Assembly: GCA_004557735.1 (NCBI GenBank)
Contig: SFFV01000001.1
Span: forward strand, 124,001 to 188,000
Direction of reading: 5' to 3'
DNA from: Clostridiales bacterium
Lineage (GTDB): Bacteria; Bacillota; Clostridia; Oscillospirales; Oscillospiraceae
Length of the DNA: 64,000 nt
In this document: positions 1-8,365 of the stretch, one piece after another
Layout of the letters: each line of letters starts with the position of its first letter
How positions within the stretch are numbered: position 1 is the first letter of the stretch
Notes under the pieces: generated by a model
Database searches by the model: none
Seen by the model: only the letters and a program-made list of their open reading frames with translations
Told to the model about the DNA's origin: nothing
Translations under genes and position numbers: made by a program

Positions 1-92
1 ACGGCAAAAAAGCCGAGAGCGACCATGAAAAGCGCAGCAATGAGCAGAACATCCGCGCGAAGGCGGTCTTTCTTTGTCCGTTCAGACTTCAT
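1..92 (-). CDS. Partial small membrane-anchored protein, probably NusG-domain-II type
   Basis: Only the first 30 or so codons are inside the window. The ATG at 92 is preceded by an AAAGGA ribosome site. The peptide begins MKSERTKKDR and runs into one hydrophobic segment (VLLIAALFMVALGFF), so it looks like a short basic N-terminus plus a membrane anchor. In clostridial rnf loci a NusG domain II protein with this kind of start often follows rnfB, which is the basis of the name. The body of the protein lies outside the window, so the family is an inference. An intrinsic terminator separates it from rnfB. Confidence 0.45.
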   Translation of the reverse strand, partial: MKSERTKKDRLRADVLLIAALFMVALGFFA

Positions 93-110
93 TTTGGATA
101 TCCTTTGGTG

Positions 111-140
111 AAAAATCCGTCCGGCAGGGGCCGGACGGAT
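111..140 (-). terminator. Intrinsic terminator downstream of rnfB
   Basis: A perfect 11-bp stem (115-125 with 130-140) with an AGGG loop is followed on the minus strand by five T residues (115-111). It sits between the rnfB stop and the next gene, so it either ends the Rnf transcript or attenuates read-through. Confidence 0.8.
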
Positions 141-155
141 CTTCCCTGGTAAAAA

Positions 156-947
156 TCAGAATCTCTGGATAACTCCCACCGGGCAGTTCTCCGAGCAGGC
201 GACGCAGCCGACGCACTTATCGTAGTCGATACGGGCGAGATTGTCAACCACCTTAATGGCTCCGGTCGGGCAAACCTTCTCGCACTTCATGCAGCCGATG
301 CAGCCCTTCGAGCAGGCAACGCGGGTCTGCGCGCCCTTCTGTGTGTTGCTGCAGCGGACGATCGTCGGATCAACGGCGCGGCGCAGGGCAATGATATGGT
401 TCGGGCAGGTGCGGGTGCAGATGCCGCAGCCGGTGCAGTTGGCCGGATACACCTTCGCAACGCCGTTCACGACGTGGATGGCGTCCGACGGGCAGGCGTT
501 CTCACAGTCGCCGTAGCCGAGGCAGCTGTTCGGGCACGCCCATTCGCCCTGGAAGAGGATGTTCGCCGCCGAGCAGTTGTTGATGCCGGCGTACTCGTAC
601 TTGTGCTTGGCCGTGTCACAGTTGCCGTTGCACTTGACGTAAGCGACCATCTCCACAACGTCCTCCGCCTCGACGCCCATGATCTCGGCGATCGCGGCGG
701 CGGCGCCGTCAGCGCCGGGGACGCAGAGGTTGGTTTTCGTCTCTTCGCCTTCGGCAAGCGCCTTGGCGTAGCCGTCGCAGCCGGCGTAGCCGCACGCGCC
801 GCAGTTGGCGCCGGGCAGGCATTCGCGGATCGCCGGGAACATCTCATTTTCGGGAACGCTCATGTACTTGGAAGCGATGACAAGGATCAGCGCGGCCACC
901 GCGCCGACGATGAGCAGAACGACAATTGCGCTTAAAACTCCAGACAT
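156..947 (-). CDS. rnfB: Rnf complex ferredoxin subunit RnfB
   Basis: RnfB is the ferredoxin-facing subunit of the membrane Rnf complex, which couples reduced ferredoxin to NAD+ reduction and ion translocation. The 263-residue product has an N-terminal membrane helix (about 5-27). A four-Cys Fe-S domain follows with Cys49, Cys52, Cys57 and Cys75. Four CxxCxxC-type 4Fe-4S motifs lie in the C-terminal half (starting CLGYGDC, CTGCGIC, CIGCMKC, CVGCVAC). It is the last gene of the rnfCDGEAB order typical of Clostridia, 14 bp after rnfA. Identification is secure from the combined architecture and context. Confidence 0.97.
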   Translation of the reverse strand: MSGVLSAIVVLLIVGAVAALILVIASKYMSVPENEMFPAIRECLPGANCGACGYAGCDGYAKALAEGEETKTNLCVPGADGAAAAIAEIMGVEAEDVVEMVAYVKCNGNCDTAKHKYEYAGINNCSAANILFQGEWACPNSCLGYGDCENACPSDAIHVVNGVAKVYPANCTGCGICTRTCPNHIIALRRAVDPTIVRCSNTQKGAQTRVACSKGCIGCMKCEKVCPTGAIKVVDNLARIDYDKCVGCVACSENCPVGVIQRF

Positions 948-961
948 GTCACTTTCCTCCC

Positions 962-1570
962 TTAACCGAACAGCTTGTCAGCCATGCCGGCAAAGCCCAT
1001 GAACGTCATGCTGGTGAGAGCCGCCGCCACAAGCGTGATGGGCAGTCCTTCAAAGCATTTCGGGGGCTTGGCATGCTCGAGCGCCTTGCGGACGCCGCAG
1101 AAGAGGATCAGTGCGAGACCGAAGCCAACGCCGGCGGAGAAGCCGTTGACGCAGCTGAGCAGGAGACCGCCGCCCATGGCCGTGTAGCCGTTGCTGACGT
1201 TCAGCAGCGTCACGGCGAGCACCGCGCAGTTGGTGGTGATGAGCGGAAGATAAACGCCGAGGGACTTGTACAGGGGCGGAATGTACTTCTTCAGGAAGAT
1301 CTCGACGAACTGCACGAGCGCGGCGATGACCAGAATGAAGATGATCGTGGACAGGTAATCGAGTCCGTTCGGCACCATGATATACTGATAGATGAGGTGC
1401 GTAACGGCGCTCGCGAGCGTCATAACGAAGATAACGGCGCCGCTCATGCCGATGCAGGAATCAAACTTCTTGGAAACGCCCAGGAACGGGCAGATGGCGA
1501 TGAACTGCACGAGAACGTAGTTCTGCGTGAAGATCATGCCGAACATGATTTTCAGTACTTCCTTGAGCAT
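962..1570 (-). CDS. rnfA: Rnf complex membrane subunit RnfA
   Basis: The 202-residue protein is almost entirely hydrophobic with about six membrane helices, as expected for RnfA/NqrE, an integral subunit of the ferredoxin:NAD+ oxidoreductase. Cys26 in the N-terminal segment (FIAICPFLG) and Cys108 (TTNCAVL) match the conserved cysteines that ligate the membrane iron-sulfur centre shared with RnfE. Its ATG overlaps the rnfE stop by one base (TGATG), so translation is probably coupled. Confidence 0.96.
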   Translation of the reverse strand: MLKEVLKIMFGMIFTQNYVLVQFIAICPFLGVSKKFDSCIGMSGAVIFVMTLASAVTHLIYQYIMVPNGLDYLSTIIFILVIAALVQFVEIFLKKYIPPLYKSLGVYLPLITTNCAVLAVTLLNVSNGYTAMGGGLLLSCVNGFSAGVGFGLALILFCGVRKALEHAKPPKCFEGLPITLVAAALTSMTFMGFAGMADKLFG

Positions 1571-2259
1571 CAGTTCTTCGCCTCCTTATCTTTCTCGGCG
1601 CAGCCTTCGGCGTTGCCGCAGCCGGCGCAGCCGCCGTCGCCGCAGCCCATTTCCGGAACGAACTTCTTGCCCTTTCTGGACATGCCGAGCACGAGCATCG
1701 CCATGGCAAGGCCGAACATGAAGAATCCGCCCGGCGTCTGGGAGATGATGCGGATGGTGTACTCTTCGGGGATGATCTGATAGCCGAACAGGCTGCCGGA
1801 GCCGAGCAGTTCGCGGATGACAGAGATCGCGGTGAGAACCAGCGTGTAGCCGATGCCCATGCCGAGACCGTCAAACAGGCTGTCGAGGACGTTGTTCTTA
1901 TTGGCGAACATCTCGGCACGGCCGAGAACGATGCAGTTAACGACGATCAGCGGAAGGAAGATGCCGAGCGCGTTATAAAGATCGATGAGATAGGCGTGCA
2001 CCACCATCTCAACGAGCGTCACGAATGTGGCGACGACGACGATGTAGCACGGGATGCGGATCTTGTCGGGGATGATCTTGCGCAGCGCCGAGATAACGAC
2101 GTTCGAGCCGACGAGCACGAATGTGAGCGCCGCGCCCATGCCGAGACTGCCTTTGACCGTAACGGAGATCGCGAGCACCGAGCAGCAGCCCAGCACCAGG
2201 ACAAGGACGGGGTTTTCCTTGAAAATACCGTTAACGAGGATCTGCATTCTTTTTTTCAT
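1570..2259 (-). CDS. rnfE: Rnf complex membrane subunit RnfE with a Cys-rich C-terminal tail
   Basis: RnfE/NqrD family membrane subunit, 229 residues, with about six hydrophobic helices. The RnfA-like motif LGCCSVLAIS lies near the N-terminus and NCIVLGRAEMFA in the middle. It pairs with RnfA in the membrane. The last ~27 residues are unusual: after a basic stretch there are five Cys and many Gly (GCGDGGCAGCGNAEGC) before a charged end. That part resembles a small metal-binding tail rather than a helix. The gene lies 15 bp after rnfG and overlaps rnfA by one base. Confidence 0.95.
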   Translation of the reverse strand: MKKRMQILVNGIFKENPVLVLVLGCCSVLAISVTVKGSLGMGAALTFVLVGSNVVISALRKIIPDKIRIPCYIVVVATFVTLVEMVVHAYLIDLYNALGIFLPLIVVNCIVLGRAEMFANKNNVLDSLFDGLGMGIGYTLVLTAISVIRELLGSGSLFGYQIIPEEYTIRIISQTPGGFFMFGLAMAMLVLGMSRKGKKFVPEMGCGDGGCAGCGNAEGCAEKDKEAKN

Positions 2260-2274
2260 TTTCTCCGCCCTCCC

Positions 2275-2811
2275 TTACTGGATCGCCGCGACGGCGGCGC
2301 AAGCGGCCTGCACGCCCTCGCGGACGGCGTTGCTCGTGAAGGTGGCGCCGGTCTTGAGCACAACGCCGCTCACGTCGCCGGAGAGACCTTCAAATCTGGC
2401 AAGCATGCTTTCTTCGCCGACCTTGCTGCCGACGCCCTGCGTTTCGGTGGAGACGTTGGCCTTCACACAGAGGATTTTGCCTTCGGTATCGAAACCGACG
2501 GTGACGACGACGGCGCCGCCGTAGCCGGTCTTTTCCACGGTGACTACATAGCCGGTGCCGTTGTCGCCCTCAAAAATACCGGTGACGCCGTTCGCAGCCT
2601 GTTCGCCGCTGACTTCAAGCTCGGCGAACTCGGAGGCGGCGGGAAGCACGGCCTTGCGGGTCTTTTCCGCTTCGATGCGGATGTTTTCTTCGATCACGGG
2701 CGCGGTCTTGGCATTCGTAAAGCCGAGCAGCGCGGAGGCCACAAGGCAGATGATGACCAGGACCACAACGGGACGCGCCATTTCCGTCCAAAACGTATTT
2801 TTCTTTTCCAT
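2275..2811 (-). CDS. rnfG: Rnf complex FMN-binding subunit RnfG
   Basis: RnfG carries covalent FMN outside the membrane. I place the start at 2811, giving 178 residues, because this ATG overlaps the rnfD stop as TAATG. An upstream in-frame ATG at 2847 lies inside rnfD. There is one N-terminal membrane helix (about 12-32) followed by an FMN-binding domain. The flavinylation motif is TGATFTS, with Thr157 as the expected FMN attachment residue. That residue is normally modified by ApbE, which is not seen here. Confidence 0.95.
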   Translation of the reverse strand: MEKKNTFWTEMARPVVVLVIICLVASALLGFTNAKTAPVIEENIRIEAEKTRKAVLPAASEFAELEVSGEQAANGVTGIFEGDNGTGYVVTVEKTGYGGAVVVTVGFDTEGKILCVKANVSTETQGVGSKVGEESMLARFEGLSGDVSGVVLKTGATFTSNAVREGVQAACAAVAAIQ

Positions 2812-3752
2812 TACGCCTTGACACCTCCCACAGGCTTCGTCCGGCATCCCTCGTTGATGTAGGGCACCAGCAGGTTCATCAGCAGCACGGCGAAGGAAAC
2901 GCCCTCTGCGGAGTTGGCAAACACGCGGATCGCGGAGGTGAGGAAACCGCAGCCGAGAGCGAAGATCACGCGCCCCTTCGTCGTGAGCGGGCTGGTGACA
3001 TAGTCGGTCGCCATGAAGATGGCGCCGAGCATCAACCCGCCGGAGAAGAGATTCAGGAACGCGGTCGTCGCGTCAAAGCCGTTGAAGAGGAACGTAAACA
3101 CGAACGTGCTCGCAATGAAGCAGACGGGGATCGTCACCTTGATGACGCCGCGGACCACAAGATATACGCCGCCGATGAGAAGCGCCAGAGCGCAGGTCTC
3201 GCCGAGGACGCCGCCATGGTTGCCGAGGAAGAGGGTCATGAAGCTGCTCATATCGAGACCGTTGGCCGCCAGCGGCGTGGCGCCGGCGAGAAGGTCAACG
3301 CCGGGTGCGGTCACCGTGTGCAGGTAATCCGTCATGCTCTCGGTGAAGGAGAGCATCATGGCCAGACGGCCGACGAGCGCGGGGTTTACAAAGTTGCAGC
3401 CGAGACCGCCGAAGAGCATCTTGACGATGATCACGGCGATAAAGTCGCCGATGAGGAGCTGCCAGACCGGCATCGTCACGGGGACGTTGTAGGCAATGAG
3501 CACGCCGGTAACGACCGCGGAGAGATCGGCGACGGTCTGCTCCTTTTTAAAGAGCTTGTTCCACACAAACTCGAGCAGCACGCAGTTTGCTGCGGAGATC
3601 GCCACGAGCAGCAGCGAGCGGAACCCGAAGATGATAACGGACGCGATGAGCGCCGGGATGAGCGCGATGAGCACATCGCCCATGACGCGCCGCGTCGTTG
3701 CGCCCTGCTTATGATAGTGGGGCGAGACGCTTACAATAAGACTGCTGTTCAT
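2811..3752 (-). CDS. rnfD: Rnf complex membrane flavoprotein subunit RnfD
   Basis: RnfD/NqrB family membrane subunit, 313 residues, with multiple hydrophobic segments. The covalent-FMN motif is DLLAGATPLA, with Thr159 as the predicted attachment site, and the segment NFVNPALVGR is typical of the family. The start overlaps the rnfC stop by four bases (ATGA). It forms the ion-translocating core with RnfA, RnfE and RnfG. Confidence 0.96.
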   Translation of the reverse strand: MNSSLIVSVSPHYHKQGATTRRVMGDVLIALIPALIASVIIFGFRSLLLVAISAANCVLLEFVWNKLFKKEQTVADLSAVVTGVLIAYNVPVTMPVWQLLIGDFIAVIIVKMLFGGLGCNFVNPALVGRLAMMLSFTESMTDYLHTVTAPGVDLLAGATPLAANGLDMSSFMTLFLGNHGGVLGETCALALLIGGVYLVVRGVIKVTIPVCFIASTFVFTFLFNGFDATTAFLNLFSGGLMLGAIFMATDYVTSPLTTKGRVIFALGCGFLTSAIRVFANSAEGVSFAVLLMNLLVPYINEGCRTKPVGGVKA

Positions 3753-5080
3753 TTTCCCGCCTCCTTCAGAGTTTTCATGCGGTTGTCGTAGTCACGCACG
3801 AGCGTTTTGGAGAGCTTGTTCACCTGCACGAGCGGGCGGTGGGCCGGGCACTGGAACGCGCAGCAGCCGCACTCAATGCACAGGCCGACCTTCAGCGCCT
3901 TGAGCGCTTCGGCGTCGTTTTTCTCATAGGCGCGCTCGATCTCCACCGGCATGAGCTTCATCGGGCAGTGGTCGATGCAGCCGCCGCAGCGGATGCACGC
4001 CGAGGGCGCCACGGGGCGGGCGTCCTTTTCATTGAACGCAAGAATGGCGCTCGTTCCCTTGGCGACGGGAGCGTCCAGATCGTACTGGGCAACGCCCATC
4101 ATCGGGCCGCCCATGACGAGCTTTTTCGGCTCGCAGGCAAAGCCGCCGGCGGAGTCGATCACTTCCCTGCAGGCCGTTCCGATAGGGGCGATGACATTCT
4201 TCGGCTCCTTGATGGCGGAGCCGTCCACGGTGATGCACTTCTCGACGAGCGGCATGCCGGTCGTGCAGTAGTGCGCGAGCGTGGCGACGCTCGTAACGTT
4301 CATCACGACGCTGCCCACGTCGATGGGGAGCTTGCCCTCCGGCATGATCTTGCCGGTCGTATGGTAAATGAGAACTTTTTCGCCGCCCTGCGGGTACATG
4401 CACGGCAGAGCGCGTACTTCAACGTGCTCGTCGTTCGCCGTGGCCGCCTTCATCTTTTCGATGCAGTCGAGCTTGTTGTCCTCAATGGCGATAATGATCT
4501 TCTTGACGTCCAGCCACTTTTCGAGCAGACGGCATCCCTCGACGACCTCGTCGGTGCGGTCGAGCATGGTGCGGTGGTCGCTCGTGATATAGCCCTCGCA
4601 TTCCGCGCCGTTGATGATGATCTCCTGGATGCGGGAGGTGTCCTTCACATCCAGCTTGACCGCCGTCGGGAACGTCGCGCCGCCGAGACCGACAACGCCG
4701 CTGTCGCGCACGGCGTTGATAAAGCTCGCGTAATCGGTGATCTCCGGGGCCTTGACCGTGTCGGCAACAGTCATCTTTCCGTCAGACTCGATCACGACCG
4801 CCTGGCAGACCGCACCCATAAACTGCAGCATGGGGACGATCTTCTTGACCGTGCCGGAAACGCTCGCAAACACCGGGGAAGAAACAAATCCGCCCGGTTC
4901 GCCGATCATCTGACCGACATTGACGTGATCGCCGACCGCAACGATGCAGTTGGCGCTCTTGCCGATGTGCATGCTCATCGGAATGGTCACCGTTGCCGGG
5001 GGCGGCATTTTGATCGCCTGCATCCCGGCGGTGTTCTTCCGATGGGGGATATGTACACCGTTCAGGTTTTTCCGTGACAT
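3749..5080 (-). CDS. rnfC: Rnf complex NADH-binding subunit RnfC
   Basis: RnfC binds NAD(H) and is the first gene of the operon. I chose the ATG at 5080 (443 residues) because GAGGTGG lies upstream at good spacing. A GTG three codons earlier falls inside that ribosome site. An N-terminal barrel-sandwich/SLBB-like part is followed by the GLGGATFPTAVK nucleotide-binding region. Two 4Fe-4S motifs (CIRCGGCIDHCP and CIECGCCAFQCP) lie near the C-terminus. The long upstream gap should hold the operon promoter. Confidence 0.96.
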   Translation of the reverse strand: MSRKNLNGVHIPHRKNTAGMQAIKMPPPATVTIPMSMHIGKSANCIVAVGDHVNVGQMIGEPGGFVSSPVFASVSGTVKKIVPMLQFMGAVCQAVVIESDGKMTVADTVKAPEITDYASFINAVRDSGVVGLGGATFPTAVKLDVKDTSRIQEIIINGAECEGYITSDHRTMLDRTDEVVEGCRLLEKWLDVKKIIIAIEDNKLDCIEKMKAATANDEHVEVRALPCMYPQGGEKVLIYHTTGKIMPEGKLPIDVGSVVMNVTSVATLAHYCTTGMPLVEKCITVDGSAIKEPKNVIAPIGTACREVIDSAGGFACEPKKLVMGGPMMGVAQYDLDAPVAKGTSAILAFNEKDARPVAPSACIRCGGCIDHCPMKLMPVEIERAYEKNDAEALKALKVGLCIECGCCAFQCPAHRPLVQVNKLSKTLVRDYDNRMKTLKEAGK

Positions 5081-5526
5081 CCTTTCCACCTCTTGTTTAT
5101 ATTTCGCTTCTTTGCAAACTCTTTACTGGGCTTTGCGGGCCCATGCGGACGAAGAAAGCCGGTTCAGAGACACTTTCTGCGGAAAATGTTGTGTATTCCA
5201 CGCGCCATCCGTGTTATATTCCCTTGCGGACGGTGCATTTTCATGTGATGGATAACATTTCATTTTTTGGATGTTTTTCCAGTATTTTTCCGCAAATAAC
5301 CCCGAAAAAACCGGGTTTTTCCGACAAAATAATATAGCACATTCAAAGAATTAAATCCAGTACATTTTTATGTTTTTTCTTTTTTTGTTCATTTGCCGGA
5401 AAACCGGGAGCGTTTTCTTCTCGCTTTGGTTCATCCGTCTGCGGAGAATCCCCTTGTAATTGCGGCAGATATTTGTTAATATGGTGAGAGACTCGGATAC
5501 TTCCGATCAGATGGAGATCAAGAATC
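5081..5526. other. Divergent intergenic region between rnfC and the DRTGG gene
   Basis: This 446-bp gap is much more AT-rich than the flanking genes and holds no convincing coding sequence. It must contain the rnf promoter (minus) and the promoter for the plus-strand gene cluster. An imperfect palindrome of A-runs and T-runs around CCGGG lies at about 5302-5322. I saw no clear -35/-10 pair for rnf and no recognisable riboswitch. Confidence 0.6.
5454..5481 (+). promoter_or_regulatory. Candidate promoter for the DRTGG/RsbW/hydrogenase-like cluster
   Basis: TTGTAA (5454-5459) and TTAATA (5476-5481) are 16 bp apart, about 45 bp upstream of the first start codon. The match to a housekeeping promoter is moderate. 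Confidence 0.3.
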
Positions 5527-5871
5527 ATGAAAATCAACGAAATGGCAGCCCTTCTTTCCGGCGAAGCGCGTACCGCCGCGGCCCACGCGGACGCGGACAT
5601 CAACTCTGCCTATGCCGGCGATATGCTCAGCGACGTGCTTGCGCTCGGCTCCCAGCCGGACGTTCTGCTCACCGGGCTTCTCAATCCTCAGGTCATCCGC
5701 ACCGCGGAAATGCTCGATACGGCGTGCGTCGTATTCCTGCGCGGCAAGGAGCCGGAGGCATCGATCCTTGAGCTGGCGGAAAAATGCGGCGTTTGCGTAC
5801 TTACCTCTCCCCTGGAGATGTATGATGCCTGCGGCATTCTGCATCAGCATGGGGTGACGGGCGCAAAATGA
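5527..5871 (+). CDS. DRTGG-domain protein
   Basis: The 114-residue cytoplasmic protein resembles the stand-alone DRTGG domain, a small regulatory domain also found with CBS domains and phosphotransacetylases. The pattern is an N-terminal DADINSAYAGDMLSDVLALG followed by alternating strands and helices. It opens a four-gene plus-strand cluster and overlaps the next gene by four bases (ATGA). In anaerobic Firmicutes such genes recur beside RsbW-type ATPases and hydrogenase-like proteins, suggesting ligand sensing for redox control. No catalytic residues are evident, and the ligand is unknown. Confidence 0.7.
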   Translation: MKINEMAALLSGEARTAAAHADADINSAYAGDMLSDVLALGSQPDVLLTGLLNPQVIRTAEMLDTACVVFLRGKEPEASILELAEKCGVCVLTSPLEMYDACGILHQHGVTGAK

Positions 5872-6302
5872 GCCCGCTCATCCGTGAGTATGAAGTTCCC
5901 GGCAACGATTTTGCGCGCGCCGGAGAAGCCTCCGGGCACATCAAATCCATGCTGAAGGAGCTTGGCTTTGCTCCCGCCATGATCCGCCGCGTCGCCATCA
6001 CGACGTACGAGGCGGAAATCAATATGGTCATCCACGCCGGCGGCGGCCATGTGACCGCAACGGTCACGCCGGACGCCGTCAAGGTTGTTTTTACAGACCG
6101 CGGCCCCGGTATCCCCAATGTCGAGCTCGCCATGCAGGCAGGCTGGTCTACGGCGCCGCAGAATATCCGGGCGCTCGGCTTCGGCGCCGGCATGGGTCTG
6201 CCAAACATCCGCAAATACAGCGATGATTTTGCCATACAGACCGAGGTCGGAAAGGGCACGACTCTTTCGATCACGGTGTATGCAGGAAAGGAGTCATCGT
6301 GA
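5868..6302 (+). CDS. RsbW/anti-sigma-type ATP-binding protein
   Basis: The 144 residues form a single GHKL (histidine-kinase-like) ATPase domain without a dimerisation domain, as in RsbW, RsbT and SpoIIAB. The N box reads EAEINMVIHAGG, the G1 box DRGPGI and the G2 box GFGAGMGL. Proteins of this type phosphorylate an anti-anti-sigma partner or bind sigma factors. No such partner gene is adjacent. The next gene starts inside it (GTGA overlap), so it is probably functionally linked to the hydrogenase-like protein. Confidence 0.85.
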   Translation: MSPLIREYEVPGNDFARAGEASGHIKSMLKELGFAPAMIRRVAITTYEAEINMVIHAGGGHVTATVTPDAVKVVFTDRGPGIPNVELAMQAGWSTAPQNIRALGFGAGMGLPNIRKYSDDFAIQTEVGKGTTLSITVYAGKESS

Positions 6303-7528
6303 GCACCGGTTACGCTTCGATCTATCTCGAAAACGAAAAATGCGCAGGCTGCACCAAATGTATGCAGCGCTGCCCTACGGAGGCGATCCGCATCCGCGGC
6401 GGCAAGGCGTCCATATTGCAGGAGCGGTGCGTAGACTGCGGAGAATGCATCCGCGTCTGCCCGCACCATGCGATGAAGGCGAGGGTGGATTCTCTCTCCG
6501 ACGTGCTCGGAAAATACAAGTATACGATCGCGCTCCCCGCGCAGGCGCTCTATGGGCAGTTTCCCGGCGTGCGGACCCGCGCTCCCATTCTTGAAGGACT
6601 GCTGCGCATCGGGTTTGACAGCGTATTTGAGGTCGCCGCCGCCGCGGAGGTCATGTCCGCCGTGACACATTATGAGCTCAACTACGGCAGCATTCCTCAC
6701 CCGATCATCACGACCGACTGCCCGGTCATTCTGCGCATCGTGCGCATCCGGTTCCCGTCGCTGCTGCCGCATCTGCTCAACTACCGCTCCCCGATGGAGG
6801 TCGCGGCGCGCTGGAGCAAGCGGCTTGCCGTGAAGGAAACGGGTCTTTCGGAAGAGGATATCGGCTGCGTATACATCTCCCCCTGCCCCGCCAAATGCGC
6901 GGGCGCCAAGGCCGCGCTCGGCACAGCCCGTCCGGCGATCACCGGCGTCGTGTCCATTGCCGAGGTCGCGCCCCGTCTCACCGCCGTAATAGGCGATATT
7001 GACGATCATGAGCGCTACGCTCAGGCGGGCGCCGCGGGCGTCGGCTGGGCGATCTCCGGCGGGCAGTCGTCCGCCGCGGGCGAGCCGAACCATCTCGCCG
7101 CCTCCGGCATCGAAAACATCATCGGCATTCTTGAGGCCCTGGAGGACGGCAAGCTTTCCAATGTCGATCTTATCGAGCTCAGCGCCTGTTATCCCGGCTG
7201 CGTCGGCGGCGCGCTGGCGGTGGAAAACCCGTTCATTGCGAAAGCCCGCCTTCAGCAGATGATGATGGGCTTTGCCCCTCCCCTGCCCCCCAACGACTGC
7301 CCCCGCGAGGATATGCGCTGGGAAAAGACCCCTACGGCAAGCTCCGCGCTCCGGCTGGACAAGGACGTGTCCGTTGCAATGGAAAAAATGGAGCAGATCC
7401 GCCGCATCACCGAGTCGCTGCCGGGCATAGACTGCGGCGCGTGCGGTTCTCCCTCCTGCCGGGCGTTCGCCGAGGACATCGTCGCCGGACGGGCCGAGGC
7501 GGGCATGTGCGTATTTCCCGAAAATTGA
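6299..7528 (+). CDS. [FeFe] hydrogenase-like iron-sulfur protein, group-D-like (putative sensor)
   Basis: This 409-residue protein, with a GTG start overlapping the upstream gene, has two N-terminal 4Fe-4S motifs (CAGCTKCMQRCP, CVDCGECIRVCP). The hydrogenase large-subunit domain follows, with a four-Cys Fe-S domain at the C-terminus (CGACGSPSC). The usual L1 TSCCP is TTDCP here, so the proton-transfer Cys is Asp. L2 is SPCPAKC and L3 is SACYPGC. The four Cys expected to hold the H-cluster are therefore all present. This pattern suits sensory/group D relatives better than a bulk hydrogenase. Context (DRTGG, GHKL ATPase, PHP) supports signalling, but activity is untested. Confidence 0.75.
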   Translation: MSTGYASIYLENEKCAGCTKCMQRCPTEAIRIRGGKASILQERCVDCGECIRVCPHHAMKARVDSLSDVLGKYKYTIALPAQALYGQFPGVRTRAPILEGLLRIGFDSVFEVAAAAEVMSAVTHYELNYGSIPHPIITTDCPVILRIVRIRFPSLLPHLLNYRSPMEVAARWSKRLAVKETGLSEEDIGCVYISPCPAKCAGAKAALGTARPAITGVVSIAEVAPRLTAVIGDIDDHERYAQAGAAGVGWAISGGQSSAAGEPNHLAASGIENIIGILEALEDGKLSNVDLIELSACYPGCVGGALAVENPFIAKARLQQMMMGFAPPLPPNDCPREDMRWEKTPTASSALRLDKDVSVAMEKMEQIRRITESLPGIDCGACGSPSCRAFAEDIVAGRAEAGMCVFPEN

Positions 7529-7597
7529 AGCATCGCAAAGCCTCTCCCTTTGAATATTACGGCGAGCGGATATCCGCCGCCTTCAGGTGGTAACGAC

Positions 7598-8284
7598 ATG
7601 ATCCTTACAGACCTTCACATTCACTCCTGTCTCTCTCCGTGCGCGGACGATACCATGACGCCGGCGGCGATCGTTAAAGCTGCCAGGAACGCGGGGCTGG
7701 AGCTGATTGCCATCACGGATCACAACTCCGCGCGCAACTGTCCCGCCGTGGCTGCCGAAGCGGAAAAGGCCGGCATCGGCTTTATCCCCGGCATCGAGGT
7801 CACGACCTCCGAGGAGATCCACTGCGTCTGCCTTCTGCCCGATCTCGGCAAGGCGGCGGCGTTCTCCCGCTGGCTCGACACGCTGCGCCCCGGCATCGCC
7901 AACCGTCCGAATGTATTCGGACGCCAGACCGTGATCGGCTCGCGCGGAAGCCGGACGGAGGAGCGCGAACTGCTGTTCATGGCGCGGCGCATTTCCGTCA
8001 ACGAGCTGAGCCGCGCCGTGCGGCAGTATTCGGGCCTGATCTGGCCCGCGCATGTGGACAAGCCGTCCAACTCGCTCTATTCCATTCTCGGCTGCTGGCC
8101 GGAGGATCTGGACATGGACGCCGTGGAGCTCTATTACGACGCGGAGCCCGCGGGCATTCCGGAATCCGTTTGCCGGCTGCGCTGTTCGGATGCGCACCGG
8201 CTCTGGGACATCAAGGGCGGATACCCCCTCCCGCTTGAGAGCGCCGACTTTTCCGGATTGAAAAAATATCTGCGGGGCGAATAA
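7598..8284 (+). CDS. PHP-domain metal-dependent phosphoesterase
   Basis: I set the start at 7598 (228 residues) because AGGTGG lies seven bases upstream; an earlier in-frame ATG has no ribosome site. Metal-binding motifs of the PHP family are visible: DLHIHSCLSPC at the N-terminus, ITDHNSARN near residue 40, GIEVTTSEEIH, and a late SDAHRL. Such proteins hydrolyse phosphate monoesters or 3',5'-linked nucleotides, but the substrate here is unknown. It closes the plus-strand cluster and is followed by a stem-loop. Confidence 0.8.
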   Translation: MILTDLHIHSCLSPCADDTMTPAAIVKAARNAGLELIAITDHNSARNCPAVAAEAEKAGIGFIPGIEVTTSEEIHCVCLLPDLGKAAAFSRWLDTLRPGIANRPNVFGRQTVIGSRGSRTEERELLFMARRISVNELSRAVRQYSGLIWPAHVDKPSNSLYSILGCWPEDLDMDAVELYYDAEPAGIPESVCRLRCSDAHRLWDIKGGYPLPLESADFSGLKKYLRGE

Positions 8285-8295
8285 AAGAACATAAC

Positions 8296-8324
8296 GCGCG
8301 GCAGGTTTTCAGGACCTGCCGCGC
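8296..8324 (+). terminator. Stem-loop after the PHP gene
   Basis: A perfect 11-bp GC-rich stem (8296-8306 with 8314-8324) closes a 7-base loop. The downstream T-tract is weak (CTTATGCCGTTT), so termination may be partial. Confidence 0.55.
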
Positions 8325-8365
8325 CTTATGCCGTTTGTCTGATAAATGAAAGAGAGAGAAATCCG

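Noticed and set aside
8325-8365. Possible fluoride riboswitch before the CLC gene
   Set aside because: Only about 40 bp separate the preceding stem-loop from the start codon, and none of the conserved riboswitch motifs is present.
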